From assembly GCA_036522155.1 (NCBI GenBank), contig DATDGI010000169.1, forward strand, positions 1 through 12,610: a stretch of 12,610 nt of DNA. The letters run 5' to 3'. Position 1 is the stretch's first letter. Each line of letters opens with the position of its first letter. The notes below the pieces were generated by a model. The model was not told the origin of the DNA. It saw only the letters and a program-made list of their open reading frames with translations, and ran no database searches. Position numbers and translations under genes: made by a program. Source of the stretch: UBA9676 sp036522155 (GTDB taxonomy: Bacteria; Actinomycetota; Actinomycetes; Streptosporangiales; Streptosporangiaceae). This document shows positions 1-5,808 of the stretch, one piece after another.

Positions 1-1
1 G

Positions 2-1390
2 GTAGTCCGGCGCATCTTCACCGACCGGGCCGCGGGCATCACGGTCCGCGAGATCTGCCGCCGGCTCAACGCCGACCGCCTCCCCTCACCGACCGGGAAG
101 CCAACCTGGGGGACCTCGACCTTGTGCCGGCTGCTGGGCAACGAGGCATACATAGGCCGGGTCTACTTCAACCGCACCGAGACCATCGCCGATCCGCGGC
201 CCGTCCGGCGCACCCGCCAGGTCCCGCGCCCGCGCGAGGAATGGATCGCGATCGGCTGCCCCCGCCTCATCACCGACGACCAATTCGAGGCGGCCAGCCG
301 CGTGGCCTACGACAACGCCAAGTGGAGCCCGCGCCGCGCCGAACCCGGCGCCTGGCTACTCAAGGGCCTGGTCAAGTGCGGGGTCTGCGATGTCGGCACC
401 AACTGCCACAAGATGCGCGGCCGCAACGGCACCTGGCACCGCTACTACTACTGCCGCAACCACGACCCGCTGCGCGCCGGCGGCGAAGAGCGCCGCTGCC
501 CCGAACGCAACATCCGCGCCGACGCGCTCGACGAGTACGTCTTCGGCCAGATCCGGACCGCGCTCACCCAGCCCAGCATGCTGCTGGCCGGTGAGCAAGC
601 CATCGCGGTCACCACCCCGATCCCCGACGACGAGCTGCTCGCCGCCGAGCTCGCCCGCCTCGACCGCAAGATCGACGCCACCACAGCCGAACGACGCCGG
701 CTCGCCGACCTCTACCAGGCCGGGCTCATCGACCTGCCCGAGCTGCAACGCCGCTCCACTGAAGTCACCGCACGGCAACGCGACTTGCAAGCCAAACGAA
801 ACTCCCTCGCCGCCGAGCGCACCGCGCTCGCCCACGGGAACCTGCTCCGGCGCCGCGTCACCGACTTCGCCCGGCAGATCTGCGAAGTAATCGACCAGCT
901 CGACCGCCCCCAAAGGCAGCACCTGCTGCGACTGCTGATCGAAGACGTCCACGTCACCGGCTGGCAGGTCAAAATCCGGCTGCGGATACCCCTCGACCCG
1001 CCAGACCCCGACCCCACCCGTCCCCGGCCGGCGCGTCCCGCGCCGTCGCCAGCAACACCACCAGCCGTGTCAAGCCAAGACCGTTTGCGTTCCGCTGGTG
1101 GTCCTCAAAGGCGACAGCTACCGGCTCAAAGACAGAGACCTCGGCCGCATCCCCGCGGCCCCGGCCGACGAACCATGAACCCGAAGGTGGTCAGTTTTCA
1201 CTTGCCGGCTACTGGTCAGCTTTCGGTTGCCGTTGACACGCCCGTAGCCTGCTCAGCTAGGCGGCTGCAGGTGGCCACCCTCCAGGGCTCGGCCGTCCGG
1301 CTGGGGCGGTGGCGCCGCGTCTGGGCGCCGTGGCTGGGCTGGCCGCCGGAGCGTCCCGGCATCGCCGATGGCACATGGAGGAATCGATGA
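2..1390 (+). CDS. Large serine recombinase, 5'-truncated by window edge, C-terminus disrupted by IS21 remnant
   Basis: This is the C-terminal part of a large serine recombinase, a phage or element integrase that cuts and rejoins att sites. The catalytic resolvase domain would lie before base 1. In frame from base 2 there is a PF07508-type recombinase domain (VVRRIFTDRAAGITVREICR, then the NEAYIGRVYFNR motif near 140-175). A zinc beta-ribbon follows (KCGVC near 375-390 and YYYCRNHD near 445-470), then a long charged coiled-coil (about 640-830) and the usual RIPLDPPDP tail. The motif SSQDRLRS at 1070-1093 resembles the normal end of this family. After about 1095 the frame reads through an IS21-like remnant and stays open to a TGA at 1388-1390, so the last 90-odd codons are not native. 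The TGA overlaps the ATG of the next gene. Identity is secure; functionality is doubtful because the C-terminus is altered and the N-terminus is not visible. Confidence 0.9.
   Translation, partial: VVRRIFTDRAAGITVREICRRLNADRLPSPTGKPTWGTSTLCRLLGNEAYIGRVYFNRTETIADPRPVRRTRQVPRPREEWIAIGCPRLITDDQFEAASRVAYDNAKWSPRRAEPGAWLLKGLVKCGVCDVGTNCHKMRGRNGTWHRYYYCRNHDPLRAGGEERRCPERNIRADALDEYVFGQIRTALTQPSMLLAGEQAIAVTTPIPDDELLAAELARLDRKIDATTAERRRLADLYQAGLIDLPELQRRSTEVTARQRDLQAKRNSLAAERTALAHGNLLRRRVTDFARQICEVIDQLDRPQRQHLLRLLIEDVHVTGWQVKIRLRIPLDPPDPDPTRPRPARPAPSPATPPAVSSQDRLRSAGGPQRRQLPAQRQRPRPHPRGPGRRTMNPKVVSFHLPATGQLSVAVDTPVACSARRLQVATLQGSAVRLGRWRRVWAPWLGWPPERPGIADGTWRNR
1095..1238 (+). mobile_element. Remnant of an IS21-family insertion sequence (right end)
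   Basis: Two direct repeats, TGGTCAGTTTTCACTTGCCG (1188-1207) and TGGTCAGCTTTCGGTTGCCG (1213-1232), match at 17 of 20 positions with a 25-bp period. They are followed by TTGACA ending at 1238. Repeated terminal motifs and a terminal CA are typical of IS21-family ends. Immediately upstream is what looks like the last 26 codons of istB. Everything to the left (istA, most of istB, the left end) is missing, and recombinase sequence begins directly. This is therefore a deletion scar rather than an intact element. The right boundary is an inference from the terminal CA and the repeats; the left boundary is good to about 10 bases. Confidence 0.65.
1101..1178 (+). pseudogene. istB: C-terminal fragment of IstB-like helper ATPase
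   Basis: In frame 3 the sequence reads VVLKGDSYRLKDRDLGR and ends ADEP followed by TGA at 1176-1178. This matches what I remember of the C-terminal tail of actinobacterial IS21 helper ATPases (IstB, a DnaC-like AAA+ protein that assists the IstA transposase). Only about 25 residues survive; the Walker A/B region is absent. The fragment lies directly before IS21-type terminal repeats, in the order expected for this family (istA-istB-right end). It overlaps, in another frame, the read-through tail of the serine recombinase. The assignment rests on a short motif plus the adjacent repeats. Confidence 0.6.
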
Positions 1391-2325
1391 CCCATGCGGG
1401 GGCAAGTGAGGCGGCGGCGCGGGGACTGTGGCCGGGGGGAGCGGCCTGGATCGAGGGGAGGTACTGCCCGGTCGGGGAGGCGAAAATCTCGGTGCTCGAT
1501 CTGGGTGTCACCCGCTCGGACGCCGCCTATGACGTGGTACACGTCTGGCAGGGGCGGTTCTACCGGCTGGACGCCCACCTGGACCGGTTCGCCGCGAGCC
1601 TCGCGCGGCTGCGGCTCGATCCGGGGCACGACCGGGCCCAGATGGAGGCCATCCTGCACGGGTGCGTCCGCCATACCGGGCTGCGCGAGGCGTATGTGTC
1701 GATGACCTGTACCCGCGGCCGCCTGGCGGCCGGCAGCCGGGATCTGCGGACGGCCCGGTGCACCTTCTACTGCTACGCCGTGCCGTTCGTCTGGATCAGC
1801 GCCCCGCAGCAGCAGGCCACGGGTGCGAGCTTGTGGATCAGCCAGGTGACCCGCATCCCGCCGCGCAGCGTGGACCCTGCGGTGAAGAACTATCACTGGC
1901 TCGACCTGGAGGTGGCGCAGCTGGACGCCTACGACCACGGTGCCCAGCTGGTGGTGCTGCGTGATCTGTCCGGTGCGATCACCGAGGGGCCGGGGTTCAA
2001 CGTGTTCGCCCACGTCGACGGGCGGTGGCTGACCCCGGCCAGCGGGACCCTGGCAGGGGTGACCCGCCGCTCGGTCATCGAACTCGCCAGCGACGCCGGG
2101 GAACTGGTGCAGGAGGGGAGGCTGACCGCCGGCGACCTGCGCCGGGCCGCCGAGGTGCTGATCACCTCCACAGCCGGCGGGATCATGCCGGTGACCCTCA
2201 TCGATGGCCAGCCGGTCGGCCCGGGCACCCCCGGGCCGCGGACCACACTGCTGCGCGACCGGTACTGGGCCCGCCACCAGGACCCCCGGTTCTCCACCCC
2301 CGTCCGCTATGACGACCCCGGGTGA
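1387..2325 (+). CDS. Fold-type IV PLP-dependent aminotransferase (class IV; (R)-amine transaminase / BCAT / D-amino acid transaminase superfamily)
   Basis: A 312-aa cytoplasmic enzyme predicted to move an amino group between an amine or amino acid and a keto acid using PLP. The ATG at 1387 is preceded by GGAGG at 1377-1381 (5-nt spacing), which settles the start. The fold is continuous: SVLDLGVTRSD near residues 35-45, DAAYDVVHVWQGRFYRLD, the PLP lysine in VKNYHWLDL (K167), ITEGPGFNVF with E200, the phosphate-binding LAGVTRRSVIELA segment, and the TSTAGGIMP loop. The spacing and the motifs LREAYVS, CYAVPFVWI and VPxRxVDP-type elements recall (R)-selective amine transaminases more than classical IlvE, but the substrate cannot be fixed from sequence. 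The ATG overlaps the stop of the read-through recombinase frame (ATGA), probably fortuitously. No partner gene follows. Confidence 0.88.
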   Translation: MTHAGASEAAARGLWPGGAAWIEGRYCPVGEAKISVLDLGVTRSDAAYDVVHVWQGRFYRLDAHLDRFAASLARLRLDPGHDRAQMEAILHGCVRHTGLREAYVSMTCTRGRLAAGSRDLRTARCTFYCYAVPFVWISAPQQQATGASLWISQVTRIPPRSVDPAVKNYHWLDLEVAQLDAYDHGAQLVVLRDLSGAITEGPGFNVFAHVDGRWLTPASGTLAGVTRRSVIELASDAGELVQEGRLTAGDLRRAAEVLITSTAGGIMPVTLIDGQPVGPGTPGPRTTLLRDRYWARHQDPRFSTPVRYDDPG

Positions 2326-2781
2326 CCGGCTCAGCCAGCGCATCGCACACCAGAGGTCCTCGCCCGTGCAATCAAGCTCAGATGGCCGCTGAGCCGTCAC
2401 GTTAACCCCGAAACCCCCTGCCCATGCACCGGCAGTTGCCGCCAAAGGCCACCGCAGGCTGAGCCGGCGAACCCCAGCATGGCTTTCGCAGTCTTCCCGC
2501 TTTCGGCGGACATGGCGATCCAGCTCCCCGCGCGCGCATTCCGTGATCAAGTTCTCACGCGGCCGGTTACCTAGGCAGCGTCTCCCGCCGGGCGGACGTG
2601 CGGGCTGATCGGCCCTGGGCCCGGACCCAGTTACGTCGACGGACGGCATCACGCTTGTCAAGAAGAAGTTCAGGGAGAACGCCCGCCGAGCCGCCGATCT
2701 GGGCGCTCTGCCGGAGGTCGTCGCCAGCAATCGGCTGGGCACATAGGGCTGCGTGCGGCGGCAGGATGCCTCTTGGGAGCG
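2326..2781. other. Intergenic stretch with one short gene-like fragment
   Basis: About 450 bases between converging genes (aminotransferase on plus, methyltransferase on minus). No full gene is recognisable. On the plus strand, frame 2 is open for 45 codons from a TGA near 2608 to TAG at 2744-2746, and its last part (TLVKKKFRENARR, then AADLGALPEVVASNRLGT) looks protein-like but has no ATG, GTG or TTG start. It may be the 3' end of a lost gene. Bases 2671-2695 recur at 9084-9108. A long minus-strand ORF that covers this gap is the shadow of the aminotransferase. Confidence 0.4.
2671..2695 (+). repeat. Short dispersed repeat, copy 1 (second copy 9084-9108)
   Basis: The 25-mer starting CAGGGAGAACGC matches 9084-9108 at 23 of 25 positions. 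In both places the frame that looks coding reads RENARR(A/V)A, so the similarity may reflect a shared protein motif in two gene fragments. The flanks do not align. Confidence 0.5.
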
Positions 2782-3618
2782 TCACCGGCGCGCCCGGCCG
2801 GTGATCTGGAGGGCCTGATCCTTGATCGCCCGGCTCGCCCCGCTGCCCGGACCGTCAGGCTCCAGCTGGTTGTGGCGGCTTGCGCCGGCGACGACCAGGA
2901 GGTGCTCGTCAACCCAGCAGACCTCGGGGCCGGGCAGGCGGGCCAGGAAGGTTGCGATGGAGGCGCGCAACTCCTCTGGGGTGTAAAGGGAGAAGGTCGA
3001 GTAGTGGCATCCCTCGGCCTGGGCCCTGAGCCGCCCGGCTGTGCTCGTGCGCGGATGCTGGAAGGTCTGGGTTGCGGCCATCTCGAGCCCGCCGGTCCGC
3101 CTGACGGCGTCCCGGATCGCGGCCCGGCTGTGCAGGCGCTGCTCGTGCTCGGTGAAACCCGGGAAGTAGCGGCCCCAGATCGTCCGCGCGTTCTGCTGCG
3201 GGGTGCGGGTGTAGATGAACAGCTGGCCGCCGGGCGCCAGCACCCGGGCGACGGCGATCAGGAAGCGGCCGAGGTCGAAGTGGTGCACGCAGTTGAACGC
3301 GGTGACCACATCGAGGCTGGCGGCCCGCAACGGCAGCTCTTCGGCGGCTGCCAGCAGCGGCACCACCCCAGGGGCGTGGCCGCGGTTGGCGGCCTTGAGC
3401 TGTGCCAGCATCGCCGCCGAGACGTCGCTGGCGACCAGCAGCGAGCCCTCCGCCAGCAGGGCGCGCAGCAGCCGCGTGTACCGGCCCGTCCCGCAGCCGA
3501 TATCCAGGCCGGTGACGGGGCGGTCAGGCAGGAGCTGGCCGATCCTGCGCACCGGCGCCTCATCGGTGGTGCGCAGCGATTCGTAGACGACGGCTACCCG
3601 CTCGAAATGGCCGCCCAC
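2782..3618 (-). CDS. Class I SAM-dependent methyltransferase (Methyltransf_11 type)
   Basis: A 278-aa cytoplasmic methyltransferase. The SAM-binding motif I is LDIGCGTGRYTRLL at about residues 38-51. Motif II contains ASDVSAAMLAQL (63-74), the post-II region is AAEELPLRAASLDVV, and motif IV contains FNCVHHF (108-114), followed by VLAPGGQLFIYTRT. This is the normal order for the Methyltransf_11/UbiE-like group, which modifies small molecules as a rule; the acceptor is unknown. The start is set by GGAGG at 3628-3624 (minus strand), 5 nt before GTG at 3618; a GTG at 3624 would overlap the ribosome site. The C-terminal 30 residues are Gly/Ala/Arg-rich and look like an unstructured tail. It is alone on its strand and converges on the aminotransferase. 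A 360-codon plus-strand ORF here is an antisense shadow. Confidence 0.85.
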   Translation of the reverse strand: MGGHFERVAVVYESLRTTDEAPVRRIGQLLPDRPVTGLDIGCGTGRYTRLLRALLAEGSLLVASDVSAAMLAQLKAANRGHAPGVVPLLAAAEELPLRAASLDVVTAFNCVHHFDLGRFLIAVARVLAPGGQLFIYTRTPQQNARTIWGRYFPGFTEHEQRLHSRAAIRDAVRRTGGLEMAATQTFQHPRTSTAGRLRAQAEGCHYSTFSLYTPEELRASIATFLARLPGPEVCWVDEHLLVVAGASRHNQLEPDGPGSGASRAIKDQALQITGRARR

Positions 3619-3773
3619 CGTCACCTCCGGGCACTTCCCGCGCTGGGCCTGCTAGCGACATCATGCGCTCGCCTTGCCCAGTTCACACACTGTTCACCCG
3701 CACGACAGACCAGGGGCCCTCATGGGCGCCGTGTGACGTGGGTGTGGCGCAAGGCAAGGTCACTGCGACGGGG

Positions 3774-3811
3774 CATGACGTCATGGCCGCCAGGGCGCTC
3801 GGTGCTACCCT
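3774..3811 (+). promoter_or_regulatory. Putative promoter with palindrome upstream of the short ORF/rbpA-like pair
   Basis: An extended -10-like element TGCTACCCT (3803-3811, core TACCCT fits TANNNT) lies about 75 bases before the ATG at 3886. No good -35 hexamer sits 17 bases upstream. Instead a perfect 12-bp palindrome, CATGACGTCATG, occupies 3774-3785 near the expected -35 zone. That could be an activator or repressor site. The call rests only on motif inspection. Confidence 0.3.
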
Positions 3812-3885
3812 CGCCAGATCAGGGCTCTTTCCCGCAGCAGGACGCTCGAGAGTGACCCAGCCGCCGACGGGCGAGGTGACGCGTC

Positions 3886-4020
3886 ATGATTTACGCAGCC
3901 ACACGGGCGGGTGGTCGCTTCACCGCGTGGCGAGCAGCTGGGCTCGGCACATGCCGTCCCGCTCTGGCCTCCCGCAGGGCAGGCCCCGGGCTCACTTGGC
4001 CGGGCTCGGTGAGTTCATGA
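3886..4020 (+). CDS. Possible 44-aa protein or leader ORF overlapping the rbpA-like start
   Basis: An ORF of 44 codons begins ATG ATT TAC at 3886, with GAGGTGA at about 3873-3879 giving good Shine-Dalgarno spacing. It ends at TGA 4018-4020, which overlaps the ATG (4017) of the rbpA-like gene as ATGA. The product is basic and Arg/Ala/Gly-rich (MIYAATRAGGRFTAWRAAGL at the N-terminus), with no recognised domain or membrane segment. The combination of a ribosome site and an ATGA junction suggests translational coupling to the downstream gene. It could equally be a chance ORF in GC-rich DNA. Confidence 0.4.
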   Translation: MIYAATRAGGRFTAWRAAGLGTCRPALASRRAGPGLTWPGSVSS

Positions 4021-4370
4021 TCATTGCCCGGCAGTGGCGGTCGATGCCAGGCGCGGGCACTGGAATTGCCGAGCGGCCGGGCGCCCGGCCGGCTTCCCGC
4101 CAGCCAGCGGCGTATCGGTGCGCCCGCGGGCACGCATTCACCGTCGCGCTCGCGGCCGGTATCGAACCACCCGCTACCTGGGGATGCCGGTGCGGGGCCC
4201 CCGCGCGGCCAGTCGGCAGTACCGATCCCGGCAGCGGACAGACCGAGCGCGACCGGTGCATGGCCTTGCTGCTGCGGCGCCGCACGCGCGCCGAGCTCGA
4301 GCAGCTGCTCGCCGAGCGCCTGGCCGATACGGCGCAGCAGCGAGACCGCCCGGTGCATTCGGCGCGTTGA
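4017..4370 (+). CDS. rbpA: Divergent RbpA-like RNA polymerase-binding protein
   Basis: A 117-aa paralogue of RbpA, the actinobacterial protein that binds RNA polymerase and group 1/2 sigma factors and stabilises the open complex. The core reads YRCARGHAFTV (33-43), EPPATWGCRCGAPA (50-63), a basic linker ERDRCMALLLRRR (77-89) and the sigma-interacting helix RAELEQLLAERLA (91-103). In Streptomyces RbpA the zinc ligands are C34, H38, C56 and C59. Here C35, H39 and C57 keep the same spacing, but the last pair is C57-R-C59 (CxC instead of CxxC), one residue short. The N-terminal tail is the same length as in RbpA, which supports ATG 4017. The usual linker motif RTHWDML is degraded to RDRCMAL, and the tail after residue 104 is short. 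It is probably an accessory paralogue rather than the housekeeping copy. The start overlaps a 44-codon ORF. Confidence 0.8.
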   Translation: MIIARQWRSMPGAGTGIAERPGARPASRQPAAYRCARGHAFTVALAAGIEPPATWGCRCGAPARPVGSTDPGSGQTERDRCMALLLRRRTRAELEQLLAERLADTAQQRDRPVHSAR

Positions 4371-4647
4371 CCGGGAACTGGCAGCCCGCACCCGCTTGAC
4401 GGCGGGTGAGCTGGCGCCAGCCGTCAGGCAAGTCCCCGGGCTGGGCTAGTGCTCCAGGAAGCGGATCGCCTACCTGACCACCGCCTGGCGGCTGGGCTGC
4501 TACTACCGGACCTACCCCGCCTGCGAGGAAGATGAGGCCACAGCCGCCCTGGACGACCCGGGCGGCCAGCTCCGGCACAGACCGATAACCCTCACCGCGA
4601 CCCGGCGACACGCCAGCCTTTGCCGCGGGGTGGCCGGGCAGCGGGGC
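4371..4647. other. Gap between rbpA-like and Rieske genes; unassigned open frames
   Basis: Two short stretches look protein-like. The first runs ELAARTRLTAGELAPAVRQV and ends in TAG at about 4447. Another opens right after that (RIAYLTTAWRLGCYYRTYPA, then CEEDEATAALDDPGG). Neither has a convincing start, ribosome site or recognised family. They may be decayed genes or chance open frames. The two flanking genes converge here, yet I see no clear terminator. Confidence 0.3.
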
Positions 4648-5001
4648 TCAGCCACCGATGTAGAGCTCACCGTCGCGCTCGGTCACCGGCGCCCGCCCCA
4701 GTGGCAGTACCCGAGTGAGCATGAGGTACCCCAAGTCAAGGCCGGGCACCTTGGCGAAGACCCCCTGCGGTCCCCGGACCATCCGGCCGGTCCCGACGTC
4801 GTAGGCCGAGTGGTGCCAGGGGCACACCAGGCAGCCGTCCTCATCGATACTGCCACCAGCCAAGTCAGCGCCGAGGTGGCGGCACCGGCGCGTGACCGCG
4901 AAGTAGCGCCCACCGGCATTCCCGACGGCATAACGCCCCACGCCCACCACCTTGCCGGGCGGGAGGTCGGCAGCTGCGCCGACCCGCTGCTGCGCGTTCA
5001 T
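4648..5001 (-). CDS. Small Rieske [2Fe-2S] domain protein
   Basis: A 117-aa soluble ferredoxin-like Rieske protein. The cluster ligands are C40-x-H42 in TRRCRHLGADL and C60-x2-H63 in CLVCPWHHSAYDV, the standard CxH...CxxH pair. They lie in the usual beta-sandwich, with GRYFAV before and KVPGLDL...GELYIGG after. Such single-domain proteins pass electrons to oxygenases or reductases. No oxygenase or FAD reductase gene lies next to it, so its partner is unknown. The start at ATG 5001 has AAGGAGG at 5012-5006 four nucleotides away; an in-frame extension to 5196 lacks a comparable site and is not protein-like. No twin-arginine signal or membrane segment is present, unlike bc1-type Rieske proteins. 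Confidence 0.9.
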   Translation of the reverse strand: MNAQQRVGAAADLPPGKVVGVGRYAVGNAGGRYFAVTRRCRHLGADLAGGSIDEDGCLVCPWHHSAYDVGTGRMVRGPQGVFAKVPGLDLGYLMLTRVLPLGRAPVTERDGELYIGG

Positions 5002-5045
5002 CGCGCCTCCTTCCGCGGACCCGCCGACCCTGCCTTGCTCTATCC

Positions 5046-5051
5046 ACCCTA
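5046..5051 (-). promoter_or_regulatory. Possible -10 element for the Rieske gene
   Basis: Reading on the minus strand, TAGGGT (5051-5046) matches TANNNT and lies 45 bases upstream of the Rieske ATG. There is no clear -35 hexamer at 17-18 bp. The perfect inverted repeat at 5083-5116 lies just upstream and could hold an activator. Weak motif evidence only. Confidence 0.25.
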
Positions 5052-5082
5052 GGCCGCGATCGGCCGTCGTGGTGACCCGGCA

Positions 5083-5116
5083 GCCAGCATCTTCTTGGGC
5101 GAAAGAAGATGCTGGC
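5083..5116. repeat. Perfect 14-bp inverted repeat (hairpin) upstream of the Rieske gene
   Basis: GCCAGCATCTTCTT at 5083-5096 is followed by a 6-nt spacer (GGGCGA) and the exact reverse complement at 5103-5116. The AT-rich inner stem stands out in this GC-rich DNA. Neither strand has a T-tract after the stem, so it is not a canonical intrinsic terminator. It lies about 32-65 bp upstream of the putative -10 of the Rieske gene and could be an operator, a Rho-independent-like attenuator or a mobile-element scar. Confidence 0.85.
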
Positions 5117-5297
5117 CCTGCGTGACACCGCCGCCCGGGATCCAGCCGCGGGTCATTGGGATCGCTGCCGCCAACGGTCCCGCCCGACTGCCCCATCGGA
5201 GGGCTGACCTATCACTGGCCGTGGTCGCTCGGGCCCCGCGAGGCCGATTTCCGGGAGTACCGTAGCCGCCTAATGCGCGGCCTGGTGGTCAGCCACC

Positions 5298-5474
5298 ATG
5301 GCCGCCGACGGCGCTCGCGAACGAACGTTCTGTCGCGCCGGCGAGCCCGTTCGCATACTCAAGAACGCTGGCCTGGATCCGGAGAAGGTTGTCGAGGCTG
5401 GACCGTTGCTCGAACGGCTGCAGCGGCTGAGCTGCCGCCCGCCGGCTCTGATGAGGACACGCGCCACCCCGTGA
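5298..5474 (+). CDS. Possible 58-aa protein of unknown function
   Basis: The ORF runs ATG 5298 to TGA 5472-5474. Its middle has a plausible soluble composition (CRAGEPVRILKNAGLDPEKV, then VEAGPLLERLQRLS, which could form two helices). No family is recognised. There is no strong ribosome site; the start sits at the 3' edge of a TGGTGG-TCAG-CCACCA hairpin. An SOS-box-like sequence overlaps its eighth to twelfth codons, so that site would be inside the gene. It may be a real small protein, a fragment of a lost gene, or chance. Confidence 0.3.
   Translation: MAADGARERTFCRAGEPVRILKNAGLDPEKVVEAGPLLERLQRLSCRPPALMRTRATP
5318..5331. promoter_or_regulatory. SOS-box-like sequence (GAAC-N4-GTTC)
   Basis: CGAACGAACGTTCT fits the Gram-positive LexA consensus CGAACRNRYGTTYC at 13 of 14 positions and contains the dyad core GAAC-N4-GTTC. 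It lies inside a possible small ORF and about 190 bp from the nearest other gene end, so there is no obvious promoter for it to control. A chance match cannot be excluded. Confidence 0.3.
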
Positions 5475-5502
5475 CAGGTCAATAACCCGCTCCGAACAGG
5501 CT

Positions 5503-5808
5503 CTAAGAGGGCGTGGCGCCGGTGGCTGATGGGGCTGGCGTCACTACCGAGGAGGGTGATGTGGTCGGAACGACGCTCGGGTGCGGGGTAGTGGTCTTGG
5601 ACGCCGGACTCGCTGGCGTGATTCGCGCAGTTGGTCGTGCCGTGGTCGCTGACCGTGATGTGGAGGGCACCGCCCTGGGCGGGGCTGTGGGTTGCGCCGG
5701 CGTCGGGGAGACGGTTGCGGCCGGTTGAGGCCCGACCAGCACGTAGGCCGCCAAGGCGGCCAGGAAAACAGCGGTCAGGACCCAGGTGGAGGTCCGCACC
5801 CGTCGCAT
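5503..5808 (-). CDS. Membrane-anchored Pro/Thr/Ser-rich extracellular protein
   Basis: A 101-aa protein with a basic N-terminus (MRRVRTSTW), one hydrophobic segment at about residues 9-26 (VLTAVFLAALAAYVLV) and then about 75 residues composed almost entirely of P, T, S, A and V. The hydrophobic stretch could be an uncleaved signal anchor, leaving an extended, probably wall-spanning and possibly O-mannosylated tail outside. There is no lipobox or folded domain. Its ATG overlaps the TGA of the MscS channel gene (ATGA at 5808), so translation is coupled and the product probably works with, or at the same place as, the channel. No family is recognised; low-complexity tails of this kind evolve quickly. 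Confidence 0.65.
   Translation of the reverse strand: MRRVRTSTWVLTAVFLAALAAYVLVGPQPAATVSPTPAQPTAPPRAVPSTSRSATTARPTARITPASPASKTTTPHPSVVPTTSPSSVVTPAPSATGATPS

Noticed and set aside
1216..2742. 508-codon minus-strand ORF
   Set aside because: It is antisense to the aminotransferase, has no family motifs and is rich in P, R and G as expected of a shadow frame in GC-rich DNA.
2773..3855. 360-codon plus-strand ORF
   Set aside because: It is antisense to the methyltransferase, which has clear SAM motifs and a ribosome site.
4140..4190. tRNA T-arm on the minus strand (GGTTCGATACC)
   Set aside because: It lies inside the rbpA-like coding region and no acceptor, D-arm or anticodon arm can be formed around it.
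4630..5052. 140-codon plus ORF
   Set aside because: It is antisense to the Rieske gene, whose cluster motifs and ribosome site are clear.
5083..5116. Intrinsic terminator
   Set aside because: Stem is strong but neither strand has a following T-tract, and no gene ends next to it.
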